64,000 bases of DNA. Origin: CAZKTO01 sp964555685. GTDB lineage: Bacteria; Chloroflexota; Dehalococcoidia; SHYB01. Below, piece by piece: positions 33,642-43,083 of this stretch. The position numbers and the translations under genes were made by a program. Numbering within the stretch: the stretch's first letter is position 1; every line of letters starts with the position of its first letter. The stretch lies in assembly GCA_964555685.1 (NCBI GenBank), contig CAZKTO010000004.1, positions 14,068 through 78,067 on the forward strand, in the 5' to 3' direction. The notes beneath the pieces were generated by a model that was not told the DNA's origin, made no database searches, and saw only the letters and a list, made by a program, of their open reading frames with translations.

Positions 33642-34448
33642 CTACCGCATCTTGAAGTTCGCCTTGCGCTTCTCGGCGAAGGCCTTGAGCCCTTCCTTGG
33701 CGTCCTCGCTCTCGAAGCAGACCTTGGAGTGCAGGCTCTCGATGTAGTAGGCGATGTCCGTCGGTACCCCCTGGGTCAGCAGCACGGAGCGTTTGATGGC
33801 CTGGAGCGAGATGGGGCCGTTGGCCTTCATCCGCTCGGCGTAGTTCATGGCCGCCGGCATGAGGTCCTTGAGGGGGACGACCTTGTTGACCAGGCCGCAG
33901 TTGTAGGCCTCCTGGGCGGTGACGCGTCCGCCGCTCCCGCCCACCAGGAGGAGCTCCATGGCCCAGGCGTAGGGGATCTGGCGCGGCAGGCGCACGGTCG
34001 TCCCGCCGCCGGGGAAGAGCCCCCAGCGGACCTCGGCCACGGCGAAGGTGGCGTGCTCGGCGGCGACCCGAATGTCCGTGCCGCACAGCAGCTCCATCCC
34101 CCCGGCGATGCAGAAGCCGTTGACGGCGGCGATGACCGGCTTGTACAGGTCGAAGCCCTTGAGCACCAGGGGCACCGTGGTGTCGAACTTGGGAGCGGCA
34201 GGCTTCCGGTGCGTGCCCTCCACGGCCTTGGGGATGAAGGTCTTGAGGTTGCCGCCCGCGCTGAAGGCCTTGTCGCCCGCGCCGGTGACGATGGCCACGA
34301 TGACCTTGGGGTCGTCGCGCACGTCGATGAAGGCCCGGGTCATCCCCTCGCTGATCTCGTCGTCCATGGCGTTCAGGGTCTCGGGTTTGTTCATGGTGAT
34401 GATGGCGATGCCATCGCGCTTTTCATAGATCACGGCAGGTCCGGGCAT
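33642..34448 (-). CDS. Enoyl-CoA hydratase/isomerase family protein
   Basis: A 268-aa crotonase-fold enzyme: AIITMNKPETLNAMDDEIS at the N-terminus, oxyanion hole FSAGGNLKTF and NGFCIAGGMELLCGTDIRVA (core CIAGGMELL). The catalytic Glu candidate is in EVRWGLFPGGGTT, which has Gly-Gly instead of the usual PE, so hydratase activity may be altered. It ends in a C-terminal helical domain (KEGLKAFAEKRKANFKMR). It follows an acyl-CoA dehydrogenase (24-bp gap) on the same strand, the normal order of beta-oxidation steps. Confidence 0.92.
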   Translation of the reverse strand: MPGPAVIYEKRDGIAIITMNKPETLNAMDDEISEGMTRAFIDVRDDPKVIVAIVTGAGDKAFSAGGNLKTFIPKAVEGTHRKPAAPKFDTTVPLVLKGFDLYKPVIAAVNGFCIAGGMELLCGTDIRVAAEHATFAVAEVRWGLFPGGGTTVRLPRQIPYAWAMELLLVGGSGGRVTAQEAYNCGLVNKVVPLKDLMPAAMNYAERMKANGPISLQAIKRSVLLTQGVPTDIAYYIESLHSKVCFESEDAKEGLKAFAEKRKANFKMR

Positions 34449-34472
34449 GGGGTCACCTCGTCTGCGGATATC

Positions 34473-35648
<1,176 letters not shown>

Positions 35649-35704
35649 CAGATCACCTCGTCCTTGCGTCCATCTCCCCATCCCTTCACGGAAGGGGTAG
35701 GGGG

Positions 35705-36829
35705 TTAGGTTGCCAATGCTGCGCCCACCTGTGCCCGGTACATATCGAGGCCGCCGAAGAGCGACTCCCACGCCTTGGCGCGCCGGAAGTAGAGCTGCGG
35801 GTCCGTCTCCTTCGCCAGGCCGATGCCGCCGTGGATCTGGATCCCCGTCCGCGTCATCCGGTTGTAGGCCGTCGAGACCCAGACCTTGGCCATGGCCACC
35901 TCTTCGGCGCAGGGCCGGCCCTCGCTCAGCTTCCAGCAGAGGTCGTAGGTCACCAGCCGGACCGTCTCCGCGTCCGCGTACATGTTGGCGGCGTGGTGCT
36001 GCACGGCCTGGAACCGGCCGATGGGCTGGCTGAACTGGACCCGCTTCTTGGCGTACTCCACGCTGATCTCCAGCACGGCCTGGGCGCCGCCCGCCGCCTG
36101 CGCGCACTGCCCGCCGATAGCCCAGTCCATCGTCCGCTGGACGATGGGCCAGCCTCCGTTGACCTCGCCGAGCACCCGGTCCTTGGGCACGTGGAGGTCC
36201 TGGAACGTTACCTCGAAGTGCCGCTCCAGGCTCATGGGCTTCAGCGGCTGCATCGATATCCCGGGCGCGCTCCCGTCCACGATGAAGACGGTGACGTCGT
36301 TCTCGCCTGAGCCGGTCCGGGCCGCGCACAGGATGTGCCGCGCGACGCGGGCGTTCTCGACGAAGAGCTTCGTTCCGCTCAGACGGAACCCGCCTCGGTC
36401 CGGCGCCGCCCGCATCTGGATCCCCTGGGCCGACCAGCTGCCGCCATCTTCCAGGACCCCGAAGGTCATGATCGCCTCGCCCGTGGCCACCTGCGGCAGG
36501 ATCGCCCGCTTCTGCTCCGCCGACCCGAAGTGCGCGAGGGGCAGCCCGCCCAGCACCACCGTCGAGAAGATGGGCACCGGCGCGATGGCGCGTCCCACCT
36601 CCTCGAGCAGCACCGCGAGGTCGAGGAACGATCCGCCGGCGCCGCCGTGCTCGGCCGGGAAGGGCAGCCCCAGCCAGCCCAGACCGGCGATACGCTTCCA
36701 CAGCTCCGGGGCGTAGCCCTGCGGGTCCTCCTCCATCTCGCGGACGAGGCTCTTGGGCGCATGCTTCTCGAAGAGATCGCGGGCCGTCCTGCGCAGGAGC
36801 TCCTGCTCTTGAGAGAAGCTGAAGTCCAT
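35705..36829 (-). CDS. Acyl-CoA dehydrogenase
   Basis: 374 aa starting MDFSFSQEQELLRRTARDLF. FPAEHGGAGGSFLDLAVLLE is the N-terminal signature; FVENARVARHILCAARTG and the C-terminal IQIHGGIGLAKETDPQLYF are family landmarks. The FAD signature is less standard (FGVLEDGGSWSAQ). Many such divergent dehydrogenases work as heteromers with a canonical partner; here that would be the adjacent gene (56-bp gap). That pairing is inference. The gene is divergent from the DUF35 gene at 36951. Confidence 0.9.
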   Translation of the reverse strand: MDFSFSQEQELLRRTARDLFEKHAPKSLVREMEEDPQGYAPELWKRIAGLGWLGLPFPAEHGGAGGSFLDLAVLLEEVGRAIAPVPIFSTVVLGGLPLAHFGSAEQKRAILPQVATGEAIMTFGVLEDGGSWSAQGIQMRAAPDRGGFRLSGTKLFVENARVARHILCAARTGSGENDVTVFIVDGSAPGISMQPLKPMSLERHFEVTFQDLHVPKDRVLGEVNGGWPIVQRTMDWAIGGQCAQAAGGAQAVLEISVEYAKKRVQFSQPIGRFQAVQHHAANMYADAETVRLVTYDLCWKLSEGRPCAEEVAMAKVWVSTAYNRMTRTGIQIHGGIGLAKETDPQLYFRRAKAWESLFGGLDMYRAQVGAALAT

Positions 36830-36950
36830 GGTCGCCGGCCTCTTGAGCGTGGGTGCTATGATGGGGCTGCCCCGGGAGGGCGCGGGCGGCCGGGCGCAGA
36901 GCCGCAACAGTATAGCACAGCCCTTCCGCCCGCCTGATGGAGGCGACCTA

Positions 36951-37457
36951 ATGACCTACGAGAGAACCCCATCCTCTCAGGCCGCTCAGGCCAGCGAGGC
37001 GTACCCCCAGCCCCTGCCTCTCCCCGACCTCGATAGCCAGCCCTACTGGGACGGCTGCCGCCGCCACGAGCTCCTCCTCCAGCGCAACAAGCTCACCGGC
37101 CAGTTCCGCTTCCCGCCGGGGCCCATGGTAGCCATCCCCGGCCAGGCCGAGTGGGAGTGGGTGAAGGCCAGCGGCCGCGGCGCCGTGTACAGCTTCTGCG
37201 TCGTCCACTACCCGGCGCACCCGCACTTCCGGAGCAAGGTCCCCTACGTCGTCGCCATCATCGACTTGGAGGAGGGAGCGCGCATCGTCGGCAACATGCC
37301 GGGCGTCAAGGAGACGGACGTCCGCATCGGCATGCCCGTCGAGGTCTACTTCGAGGACGTCGCGCCGGACGCGGCGCTGCCGCAGTTCAGGAAGGCGGAG
37401 AGAGACCCTTCGCTCGCCCCTTCGGGGACTCAGGGCTACGGCTCTGGGCAAGCCTAA
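36951..37457 (+). CDS. DUF35-like OB-fold protein lacking the zinc-ribbon cysteines
   Basis: 168 aa. The architecture is that of DUF35: helix PYWDGCRRHELLLQR, ribbon region, then OB-fold VYSFCVVHYPAHPHFRSKVP and VEVYFEDVAPDAALPQFRKA. The ribbon that is CxxC...CxxC in the paralog at 24206-24646 here reads NKLTGQFRFPPGPMVAIPG, with no cysteine, so zinc cannot be bound in the usual way. The last 19 residues, after FRKAE, are encoded by interspersed-repeat DNA. The start at 36951 has GGAGG upstream. It may still act as a thiolase or acyl-CoA binding partner. Confidence 0.8.
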   Translation: MTYERTPSSQAAQASEAYPQPLPLPDLDSQPYWDGCRRHELLLQRNKLTGQFRFPPGPMVAIPGQAEWEWVKASGRGAVYSFCVVHYPAHPHFRSKVPYVVAIIDLEEGARIVGNMPGVKETDVRIGMPVEVYFEDVAPDAALPQFRKAERDPSLAPSGTQGYGSGQA

Positions 37458-37515
37458 CTCCCCTGGCTCCCTTCCCATTCACGAAAGGGGCATTGGTCGC
37501 TCCTCTCAAAGGCGG

Positions 37516-37638
37516 GGTTCTGACAATGATGGGGGCTCCAAGGGGGTCACCCCCTTGGCGGGGGTCTGGGGGACACCCCCCAGAGTCGAATCGATTCCCC
37601 CTCTCCGTCCTCGATGGAGAGGGGCCAGGGGGTGAGGG
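37516..37638 (+). repeat. Palindromic repeats before the BKACE gene
   Basis: 37533-37592 has facing G/C runs (CCAAGGGGGT/ACCCCCTTGG and TCTGGGGGAC/ACCCCCCAGA). 37599-37638 is a hairpin, CCCTCTCCGTCCTCGATGG, with tail AGGGGCCAGGGGGTGAGGG. The GTG start of the next gene lies at the end of this tail. Confidence 0.65.
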
Positions 37639-38507
37639 TGACCAAGCTCATCATCGAAGCGGCCATCAACGAGGCGGTCACCAAGGAGCAGAACCACAAC
37701 GCCCCCTACGGGCCCGAGGAGATCGCCGCCGACGCCATCGAGTGCGCCCGCGCGGGGGCCTCCATCGTCCACTTCCACGCCCGCGACCCCGCCACCGGCG
37801 ACCAGCGCTGGACCGATCACGCCCTCTACGCCCAGGCCATGACGCTCATCCAGCGCGACTGCGACGCCATCCTCTACCCCACCTACGCCGCGCGCCTCCC
37901 CGTCGGCGAGCGCTACCAGCACGTCGAGGCCCTGGGCCGCGAGCGCGCCGTCCGCTTCGAGATGGGCACCATCGATCTCGGCGCCGTCAATATGGCCTCC
38001 TTCGACCCGCTCACCAGGACGCTGGGCCGCGACTTCGTCTACGATAACTCCCACGCCGCCGTCCTGCGGTTCCTGGAGATCGCCAAGGAGACCGGCATCA
38101 TCTACAACCTGGGCATCCGCGAGCCCGGCCACCTGCGCCACGCCCTGGCCTACCACCAGATGGGCCTCCTGCGCGAGCCCCTCATCCTCAAGCTCTTCTT
38201 CACCGACCATCATCCGTACGGCCTCCCGCCGACGGTCAAGGGCCTCCAGGCCTATATCGACATGATTCCGGCGGACCTGCCGCACGTCTGGTTCATCCAG
38301 AGCTACGGCCCCAGCCACACGATGATGCAGGGCCTGGCCATCTCCCTGGGCGGGCACGTCCGCACCGGCATCGGCGATAATCCCAGGCTGGACGGGCGGC
38401 AGATGACCTCGGCCCAGCAGGTCGAGAAGTTCGCCGGCATCGCGAGACGGCTGGGGCGCGAGGTCGCCTCCCCGGCCGAGGCGCGCAGGCTGCTGGGGGT
38501 GAGGTAA
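37638..38507 (+). CDS. BKACE family enzyme (beta-keto acid cleavage enzyme, DUF849)
   Basis: A 289-aa TIM-barrel enzyme. VTKLIIEAAINEAVTKEQN is the family start and SIVHFHARDPATG carries the zinc-binding HxH. FEMGTIDLG and the YNLGIREPGHLRHAL region are further family landmarks. BKACE enzymes split a beta-keto acid with acetyl-CoA to give acetoacetate and a new acyl-CoA; the keto acid cannot be named. GTG 37638 gives the normal N-terminus, and it is formed by the terminal GGGTG of a repeat unit, so the repeat may provide the start codon. The gene is followed 13 bp later by a Dabb-like gene. Confidence 0.9.
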   Translation: MTKLIIEAAINEAVTKEQNHNAPYGPEEIAADAIECARAGASIVHFHARDPATGDQRWTDHALYAQAMTLIQRDCDAILYPTYAARLPVGERYQHVEALGRERAVRFEMGTIDLGAVNMASFDPLTRTLGRDFVYDNSHAAVLRFLEIAKETGIIYNLGIREPGHLRHALAYHQMGLLREPLILKLFFTDHHPYGLPPTVKGLQAYIDMIPADLPHVWFIQSYGPSHTMMQGLAISLGGHVRTGIGDNPRLDGRQMTSAQQVEKFAGIARRLGREVASPAEARRLLGVR

Positions 38508-38520
38508 GAAGGGAGCGATC

Positions 38521-39222
38521 ATGCTGCGACGAGTCATGGCCATCAAGATCAAGGACGGTGTCCCGCCCGAGCGGGTCCGGGAGTTCGAGGACGCGCTCCG
38601 GGAGACGCCCCAGCGCATCGCCGGCGTCTCCCGTGTCTGGCTGGGGCGCAACATCCCGCAGCCCCACGAGTGGACCATGGTCTGGGACGTGGCCTTCGAC
38701 GGCCAGCGGGGGATCGACGAGTACAACCGGCACCCGTACCACCTGGAGCGCCTGGCCTCCTTCTACCGGCCGGGGCCGCAGCAGCTCGTCGAGCGGGCCT
38801 CCTTCGTCACCTTCGAGCCCTACGCCGGCGAGACGCCGAAGCCTGGCATGAAGGAGTTTATCAAGCGCACCCTCGTCATCGGCATCGTCCCCGGGACGCC
38901 GCCCGAGCGGGTCCGGGAGTTCGAGGAGCGGCTGACGCAGATGCCCCGCTACATCAAGGGGATCAAGAACTGGGCCATGAGCCGCAACGGCCAGGCCAAG
39001 GAGGTCTCAGCGGGCCAGGCGAAGGACGTGGTGTGGACGCACGTCTGGGAGCAGGAGTACGAGAGCGCGGCCGGGTTCGACGACTACATGACGCACCCGT
39101 TCCACTGGGGCGTCGTGGACCTCTACTTCGACCGGGACGCGCCGGTTCAGGTGGCCAACCGCTGGATCCACGTCTACTACCCGTGCGAGAGGACGATCCT
39201 GGGGCACACGGGCGGGAGGTAG
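38521..39222 (+). CDS. Tandem Dabb (stress-responsive A/B barrel) domain protein
   Basis: 233 aa with two similar halves: residues about 1-105 and 113-233 each contain PPERVREFE and a pattern W..VWD.AFD or WTHVWEQEYES, then a conserved HPYH or HPFH. This matches the dimeric alpha-beta barrel (Dabb) fold, here as a covalent pseudo-dimer. Dabb proteins include enzymes of small-molecule cyclisation and many with unknown roles. It follows the BKACE gene closely and is probably co-transcribed, so a linked catabolic role is possible. Confidence 0.8.
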   Translation: MLRRVMAIKIKDGVPPERVREFEDALRETPQRIAGVSRVWLGRNIPQPHEWTMVWDVAFDGQRGIDEYNRHPYHLERLASFYRPGPQQLVERASFVTFEPYAGETPKPGMKEFIKRTLVIGIVPGTPPERVREFEERLTQMPRYIKGIKNWAMSRNGQAKEVSAGQAKDVVWTHVWEQEYESAAGFDDYMTHPFHWGVVDLYFDRDAPVQVANRWIHVYYPCERTILGHTGGR

Positions 39223-39262
39223 GGGGACGAGCAGTACTGGTGAGCTACGATTGCGAAAGTGG

Positions 39263-39838
39263 TTATACTTCGGTCCAGATTGCAAGGGAGAGCCAGGCTG
39301 CCGCCACCAGCAAGGGCAGCCCATACGGCGCCGCATGCCCTGGCCTGCCCAGGAGTGAGCGTACTGGCTCGGAACATTTGAGCAACCATTGATCAATGGG
39401 GCTTGAAGGATTTTTCTCCCACTCTTTGAGAAAATCCTCGAGCTCTTGCTGGCTATCGGGGGTTAGATTTTTCTTGATTTCGTCCTTCAGTCCCGGATTG
39501 TTGGCCACGTTGATTGCGATGCTCTTGAGCATTCCTAACTGGGACTCAATCTGCCGTTGGCGCAAAAAGAGCATTTGACCGATTTGAAGACTTCTGGCAA
39601 CGAACGGTAGCAATATGAGTTGGCTGGCAACCGCCGCGCCCGCAAGGAGCCATGTCATACGTCCTATTTCGTCAGCATTGGTAGCCACGACGCCTAATGC
39701 GATAATCCACCCGGCTGAGAATAAGGACACGGAGTTCCATAGCCAATTTCCCTTATTGGTCGCCTCGTCCTGGCATTCTCGGTATTCGACTAACAGCGCG
39801 TCCTGTCGTTGCTTATTGCCCGGAGTCTGCTCCATCAA
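39263..39838 (-). CDS. Hypothetical membrane protein (191 aa), probably acquired
   Basis: 191 aa with hydrophobic segments at about residues 33-52, 60-80 and 170-188 and a charged middle (RQRQIESQLGML, DEIKKNLTPDSQQELEDF). The topology suggests two N-terminal helices, a cytoplasmic helical region and one C-terminal helix. I recognise no family. GC content is far below the neighbouring genes, marking it as a likely foreign insertion. It resembles in style the small membrane gene at 44944-45390, which may have a similar origin. Confidence 0.6.
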   Translation of the reverse strand: MMEQTPGNKQRQDALLVEYRECQDEATNKGNWLWNSVSLFSAGWIIALGVVATNADEIGRMTWLLAGAAVASQLILLPFVARSLQIGQMLFLRQRQIESQLGMLKSIAINVANNPGLKDEIKKNLTPDSQQELEDFLKEWEKNPSSPIDQWLLKCSEPVRSLLGRPGHAAPYGLPLLVAAAWLSLAIWTEV

Positions 39839-39961
39839 GTTCTGACCTCCCCGGCCCGCCCGCCACGACCGGCCGGCCGCCGCTCCCGGGCCTGCTGGGC
39901 GCGGCGCGCCGTGCCCTTACAAGCTCCGAAACCCTTCGTGTCTTTGAGTCTTTGTGGTGAA

Positions 39962-40927
39962 CTACTCTTGGGATAGCGGGGCTGCGGCGGCCAGGGGCAG
40001 GGGGCGCTTGCGGCTCTGGTGCGCCTCCCGCGCCCGCTCCCACATCCGGCAGAAGGCGCACAGCTCGGTCGTCGTCGGCTCGCCGCACTGCGAGCACTCG
40101 CCCAGCGAGACCTGGTCGCTCGCCAGGATGAGGGGCCGCGCCCGGTCCAGGAAGCCCTGGAGGAACTGCGCCTTCGTCCCCGGCGACTCCGCCTCGATGG
40201 CGTTCAGCGCCTCCTTGTAGGCGATGGACTGGGCGCCCTGGGCGTTGGGGCACTCCTCCTCGATGTAGTCGATGCGACGCAGCAGCGTGTAGCAGAGCGT
40301 CTCCCGCTCCGTGAAGGTGTAGAGCGGCTTCACCTTCCTCGCGAGCTTGGCGTGGGTGCTCTCCAGCACGGGCGACTGCCGCGCCAGGTAGCCCATCTGC
40401 CAGTGGAGCACGTTCCCCATGAGCGTGGCCACCTCGTCGTCCAGGTTGTGGCCGGTGGCGAGGACGTCGAAGCCCAGCTCGTGGGCGGCCTGGTTCGTCA
40501 CATAGCGCTTCGTCAGCCCGCACCCGGAGCACGGCACGCGCCGCAGCGCCTTGGAGAGCTCCGTGATCCCCATCTCGCCGGCGCCGTGCTCCTGCCGCAC
40601 GTCCTTCACGATGAGCCGCCCGCTGACCTTCGCGGCGAAGGCCTCGGCCCTCTCCCGCGACCGCCGCGAGTAGTCGCCGATGCCCAGGTCGATGTAGAGC
40701 GCGGTCGTCTCGTACCCCAGGCGGATGAGGATGTCCCAGAGCGCCAGGCTATCCTTGCCGCCCGAGACGGCGATGAGGACCTTCTGCTCCCGCGTGAACA
40801 TCTTCTTGGAGTGGATGTTCCGCTCCACGTGCGTCTGGAAGAAGTCGAGGTAGTGGGGGCCGCAGTAGGCGGAGTTGTGGCGGCGCAGCTCCACCTGGGC
40901 CCGCTCGCCGCACTTGGAGCAGCGCAT
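39962..40927 (-). CDS. ttuA: TtuA/TtcA-like tRNA 2-thiolation PP-loop enzyme
   Basis: 321 aa. N-terminal zinc finger MRCSKCGERAQV...YCGPHYL, ATP PP-loop VSGGKDSLALW (SGGxDS), central cysteines VPCSGCGLTKRYV for the Fe-S cluster, DVLATGHNLDDEVATL, and a C-terminal zinc finger CSQCGEPTTTELCAFC. Two zinc fingers plus the CxxC are typical of TtuA, which makes 2-thio-ribothymidine at tRNA position 54, rather than TtcA. The MoaD-like sulfur carrier gene immediately upstream (2-bp gap) fits TtuA with TtuB. The start ATG is directly after the carrier's stop. Confidence 0.85.
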   Translation of the reverse strand: MRCSKCGERAQVELRRHNSAYCGPHYLDFFQTHVERNIHSKKMFTREQKVLIAVSGGKDSLALWDILIRLGYETTALYIDLGIGDYSRRSRERAEAFAAKVSGRLIVKDVRQEHGAGEMGITELSKALRRVPCSGCGLTKRYVTNQAAHELGFDVLATGHNLDDEVATLMGNVLHWQMGYLARQSPVLESTHAKLARKVKPLYTFTERETLCYTLLRRIDYIEEECPNAQGAQSIAYKEALNAIEAESPGTKAQFLQGFLDRARPLILASDQVSLGECSQCGEPTTTELCAFCRMWERAREAHQSRKRPLPLAAAAPLSQE

Positions 40928-40929
40928 GG

Positions 40930-41130
40930 CTACACGCCTCCGGAGATGGCCGAGACGATCTCGATAGTCTCGTCGTCCCTGACATAGGCGTCGCGGGTAA
41001 GGAGCGCCTCGCCCTGGACGACGATGAACGTCTCGGGGTTCAGGCCGAGCTCCTTGAGCAGGTCCCTGACGGGCCGGTTGCCGTGCAGCTCCAACTCGCG
41101 GCGGCGCGGGTTACGAATGATGACCTTCAT
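40930..41130 (-). CDS. ttuB: MoaD/ThiS-family sulfur carrier protein (TtuB-like)
   Basis: A 66-aa beta-grasp protein: VIIRNPRRRELELHGNRPV, LLKELGLNPETFIVVQGEAL and DDETIEIVSAISGGV. Ubiquitin-like sulfur carriers must end in Gly-Gly, which is adenylated and thiocarboxylated. Here a Val follows the Gly-Gly, so the carrier would need trimming or work differently. The adjacent TtuA-like gene suggests that it donates sulfur to tRNA, though MoaD-like proteins may serve several pathways. No E1-like activating enzyme is in the window. Confidence 0.85.
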   Translation of the reverse strand: MKVIIRNPRRRELELHGNRPVRDLLKELGLNPETFIVVQGEALLTRDAYVRDDETIEIVSAISGGV

Positions 41131-41216
41131 GGCTCCTCGGCGGCCCTGGATGCGGGCGTCCCGATAGTGGACTTCTGATTATAAGAGATCGGCCGGACCG
41201 CCCACAAACGGAGTCG

Positions 41217-41299
41217 CCCTCTCCCCCATCCCCTCTCGTGAAGGGAGAGGGGCGATTCCCCCTTCCCTCCCAGGGAAGAGGGAGCTAGGAGGTCAGGGC
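41217..41299 (+). repeat. Double-hairpin repeat overlapping a gene 3' end
   Basis: Two hairpins (CCTCTCG/AAGGGAGAGG and CCCCCTTCCCTCCCAGGGAA) and tail GCTAGGAGGTCAGGG. On the minus strand the tail encodes the last residues ALTS and the stop of the gene 41285-41767. Confidence 0.8.
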
Positions 41300-41767
41300 T
41301 TTCGCCAGCGCCACGAACTCCCGCCGGATGCTCGCCTTGGGCAGCGTCACGACCAGGTAGCCCTCGCCGTCCGTCTGGAACGACGACTCCACGTTCAGCC
41401 GCTGGACCAGCCCCGCCTTCACCTCATCGAGCTTCGGCTGCGGCAGCGCGGCAAGGGCCGCCGTCACCGCCCTGGACGGACGGCCGTCCAGCGCGCGGTC
41501 GATCTCCCGGCGCAGCAGCGACTGGTGGGCGCCCCGGCGGTGCATCTCGCCGAGGGTCTTCATGTGGTCCTGGATATAGCACCCGCCGAAGTACATCATG
41601 CGGCAGTCCGCGCCCTGCCAGACCTCGTCCCACTGGCGCTTGGGCTCCAGGCCGCGCTCCGCCAGATAGGTCTTCACCTCGGCGTCCTCCGGGTCCGGCG
41701 CACCCTTGTTGAAGACGAGGAAGACCGAGTACATGTTGAAGTCTTTGGGCTCGATGCGAACGAACAT
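41285..41767 (-). CDS. Hypothetical protein (160 aa)
   Basis: A soluble 160-aa protein: MFVRIEPKDFNMYSVFLVFN at the start, then CRMMYFGGCYIQDHMKTLGEMH with two Cys and two His, and a C-terminal half rich in Leu/Ala helices (LVQRLNVESSFQTDGEGYLV). I recognise no family. The last four residues and the stop codon are read from a repeat element, so the native end may be lost. It precedes an acyl-CoA dehydrogenase gene in an apparent minus-strand unit. Confidence 0.6.
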   Translation of the reverse strand: MFVRIEPKDFNMYSVFLVFNKGAPDPEDAEVKTYLAERGLEPKRQWDEVWQGADCRMMYFGGCYIQDHMKTLGEMHRRGAHQSLLRREIDRALDGRPSRAVTAALAALPQPKLDEVKAGLVQRLNVESSFQTDGEGYLVVTLPKASIRREFVALAKALTS

Positions 41768-41788
41768 GCGCTCCCTCCTTCGCCCCGC

Positions 41789-41850
41789 CCTCTCCCTCGT
41801 TCCCCTCTCCGGGCCGGAGAGGGGGGAACACCCCTTCTCGCGCCGGGAAG
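41789..41850 (+). repeat. Double-hairpin repeat, divergent copy
   Basis: CCCTCTCCCTCGTTCCCCTC, CCGGGCCGG loop, GAGAGGGGGG, then CCCCTTCTCGCGCCGGGAAG. It is followed by GGGCGGGCACAGAGGCCCGCCC, another small hairpin, before the dehydrogenase stop. Confidence 0.65.
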
Positions 41851-41877
41851 ACGGGCGGGCACAGAGGCCCGCCCCTA

Positions 41878-43083
41878 CTACGCGCCCTGCCCCAGCCCCA
41901 GTCCGCGCCGGGCGATGATGCTCCGCTGGATCTCGGACGTGCCGCCGCCGATGGTGATCCCCCGCTGCGTCAGATAGATCTTCTCCCCCTTGCCGCGCAG
42001 GACGGCGTGCGGCGTTCCCTTCTTGAGCTGGCTGTAGAGGCCCGTGGCCTCCATCACCACTTGGGACAGCCGCTGGCACATCTCGGAAGCGAACAGCTTG
42101 GAGACGGAGGACTCGTAGCTGGGGTCACCGTACGTCTGCAACCACGCCACGCGGTACGCCAGCAGCCGCGCCACCCGTAGTTCGATGGCCATCTCAGCGA
42201 GCTTGTGCCGAAGCGCAGGATTCGACCGGAGCGGCTGGAGCCCGTTGACGCCGCGCTTCACCAGGTCCTGCACCTCGTCAAAATACTCTTGGCTGATCAG
42301 CACGTGGCGGATGAACGAGCGCTCGTTGTTCAGCGTGGTGGTAGCCACGTACCAGCCCCGGTTCTTCTGGCCGATGAGGTTGGACCTGGGGACGCGAACG
42401 TTGTCCAGGAAGACCTGGTTGAAGGAGTGGACGTCATTGATGTTGACCAGGGGGGTGTGGGTGATCCCCGGACTCTCCATGTCCACGACCATGTAGCTGA
42501 TGCCCTTGTGCTTGGGGGCTTCGGAGTCGGTCCTGGCGATGAGGGTGCCCCACTTGGCCTTGTGGGCGTTGGACGTCCAGATCTTGACGCCATTGACCAC
42601 GAAGAAGTCACCGTCCTCGACGGCGCGGGTCTGAAGGCCCGCCAGGTCCGAGCCAGCGTTGGGCTCGCTGAAGAGCTGGCACCACCGGTCTTCCGCCCGG
42701 GCGATGCCAGGCAGCCACCGGCTTTTTTGCTCCGGCGAGCCGTGGATCGCGATGGTGGGGCCCACGTTCATAATGGCAGCGTCGAGGGTATAGGGCCGCG
42801 GGACGCGGTGGCGCGTCATCTCCTCGGCGAAGATGAGCTGCTCCATGGGCGTCCAGCCCAGGCCGCCGTACTCCTTGGGCCAGCGGGCTGTGAGCCACCC
42901 GCGGCCGCTCATTTTCTTGGCGAGTTGCTGTGCCACCCGGTCCTTGTAGTCGTCGCCGCCCTCTTCGTCGTCGCCGCCCTCCTCGGCGGTGCGGTCGAGC
43001 CAGCCGGCCGGTAGATTGGCCTTCAGGAATTCCTGGACCTCGCGGCGGAAGGCCTCTTGCTTCTCGGTGAACCGAAAGTCCAT
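41878..43083 (-). CDS. Acyl-CoA dehydrogenase
   Basis: 401 aa: MDFRFTEKQEAFRREVQEF, WPKEYGGLGWTPMEQL, QLFSEPNAGSDLAGLQTRA (FAD signature) and the C-terminal TIGGGTSEIQRSIIARRGLG. It contains an unusual acidic insert, EEGGDDEEGGDD, near residue 35, encoded by two nearly identical 18-base units. It introduces a double bond into an acyl-CoA. It lies downstream of two MaoC-like genes on the same strand, so dehydrogenation and hydration may be linked here. Confidence 0.93.
   Translation of the reverse strand: MDFRFTEKQEAFRREVQEFLKANLPAGWLDRTAEEGGDDEEGGDDYKDRVAQQLAKKMSGRGWLTARWPKEYGGLGWTPMEQLIFAEEMTRHRVPRPYTLDAAIMNVGPTIAIHGSPEQKSRWLPGIARAEDRWCQLFSEPNAGSDLAGLQTRAVEDGDFFVVNGVKIWTSNAHKAKWGTLIARTDSEAPKHKGISYMVVDMESPGITHTPLVNINDVHSFNQVFLDNVRVPRSNLIGQKNRGWYVATTTLNNERSFIRHVLISQEYFDEVQDLVKRGVNGLQPLRSNPALRHKLAEMAIELRVARLLAYRVAWLQTYGDPSYESSVSKLFASEMCQRLSQVVMEATGLYSQLKKGTPHAVLRGKGEKIYLTQRGITIGGGTSEIQRSIIARRGLGLGQGA

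Noticed and set aside
39841..39961. Possible small RNA or gene between the 191-aa membrane protein and ttuA
   Set aside because: It is only a G/C-rich stretch plus a short low-GC piece, with no structure, start site or promoter that I can support.
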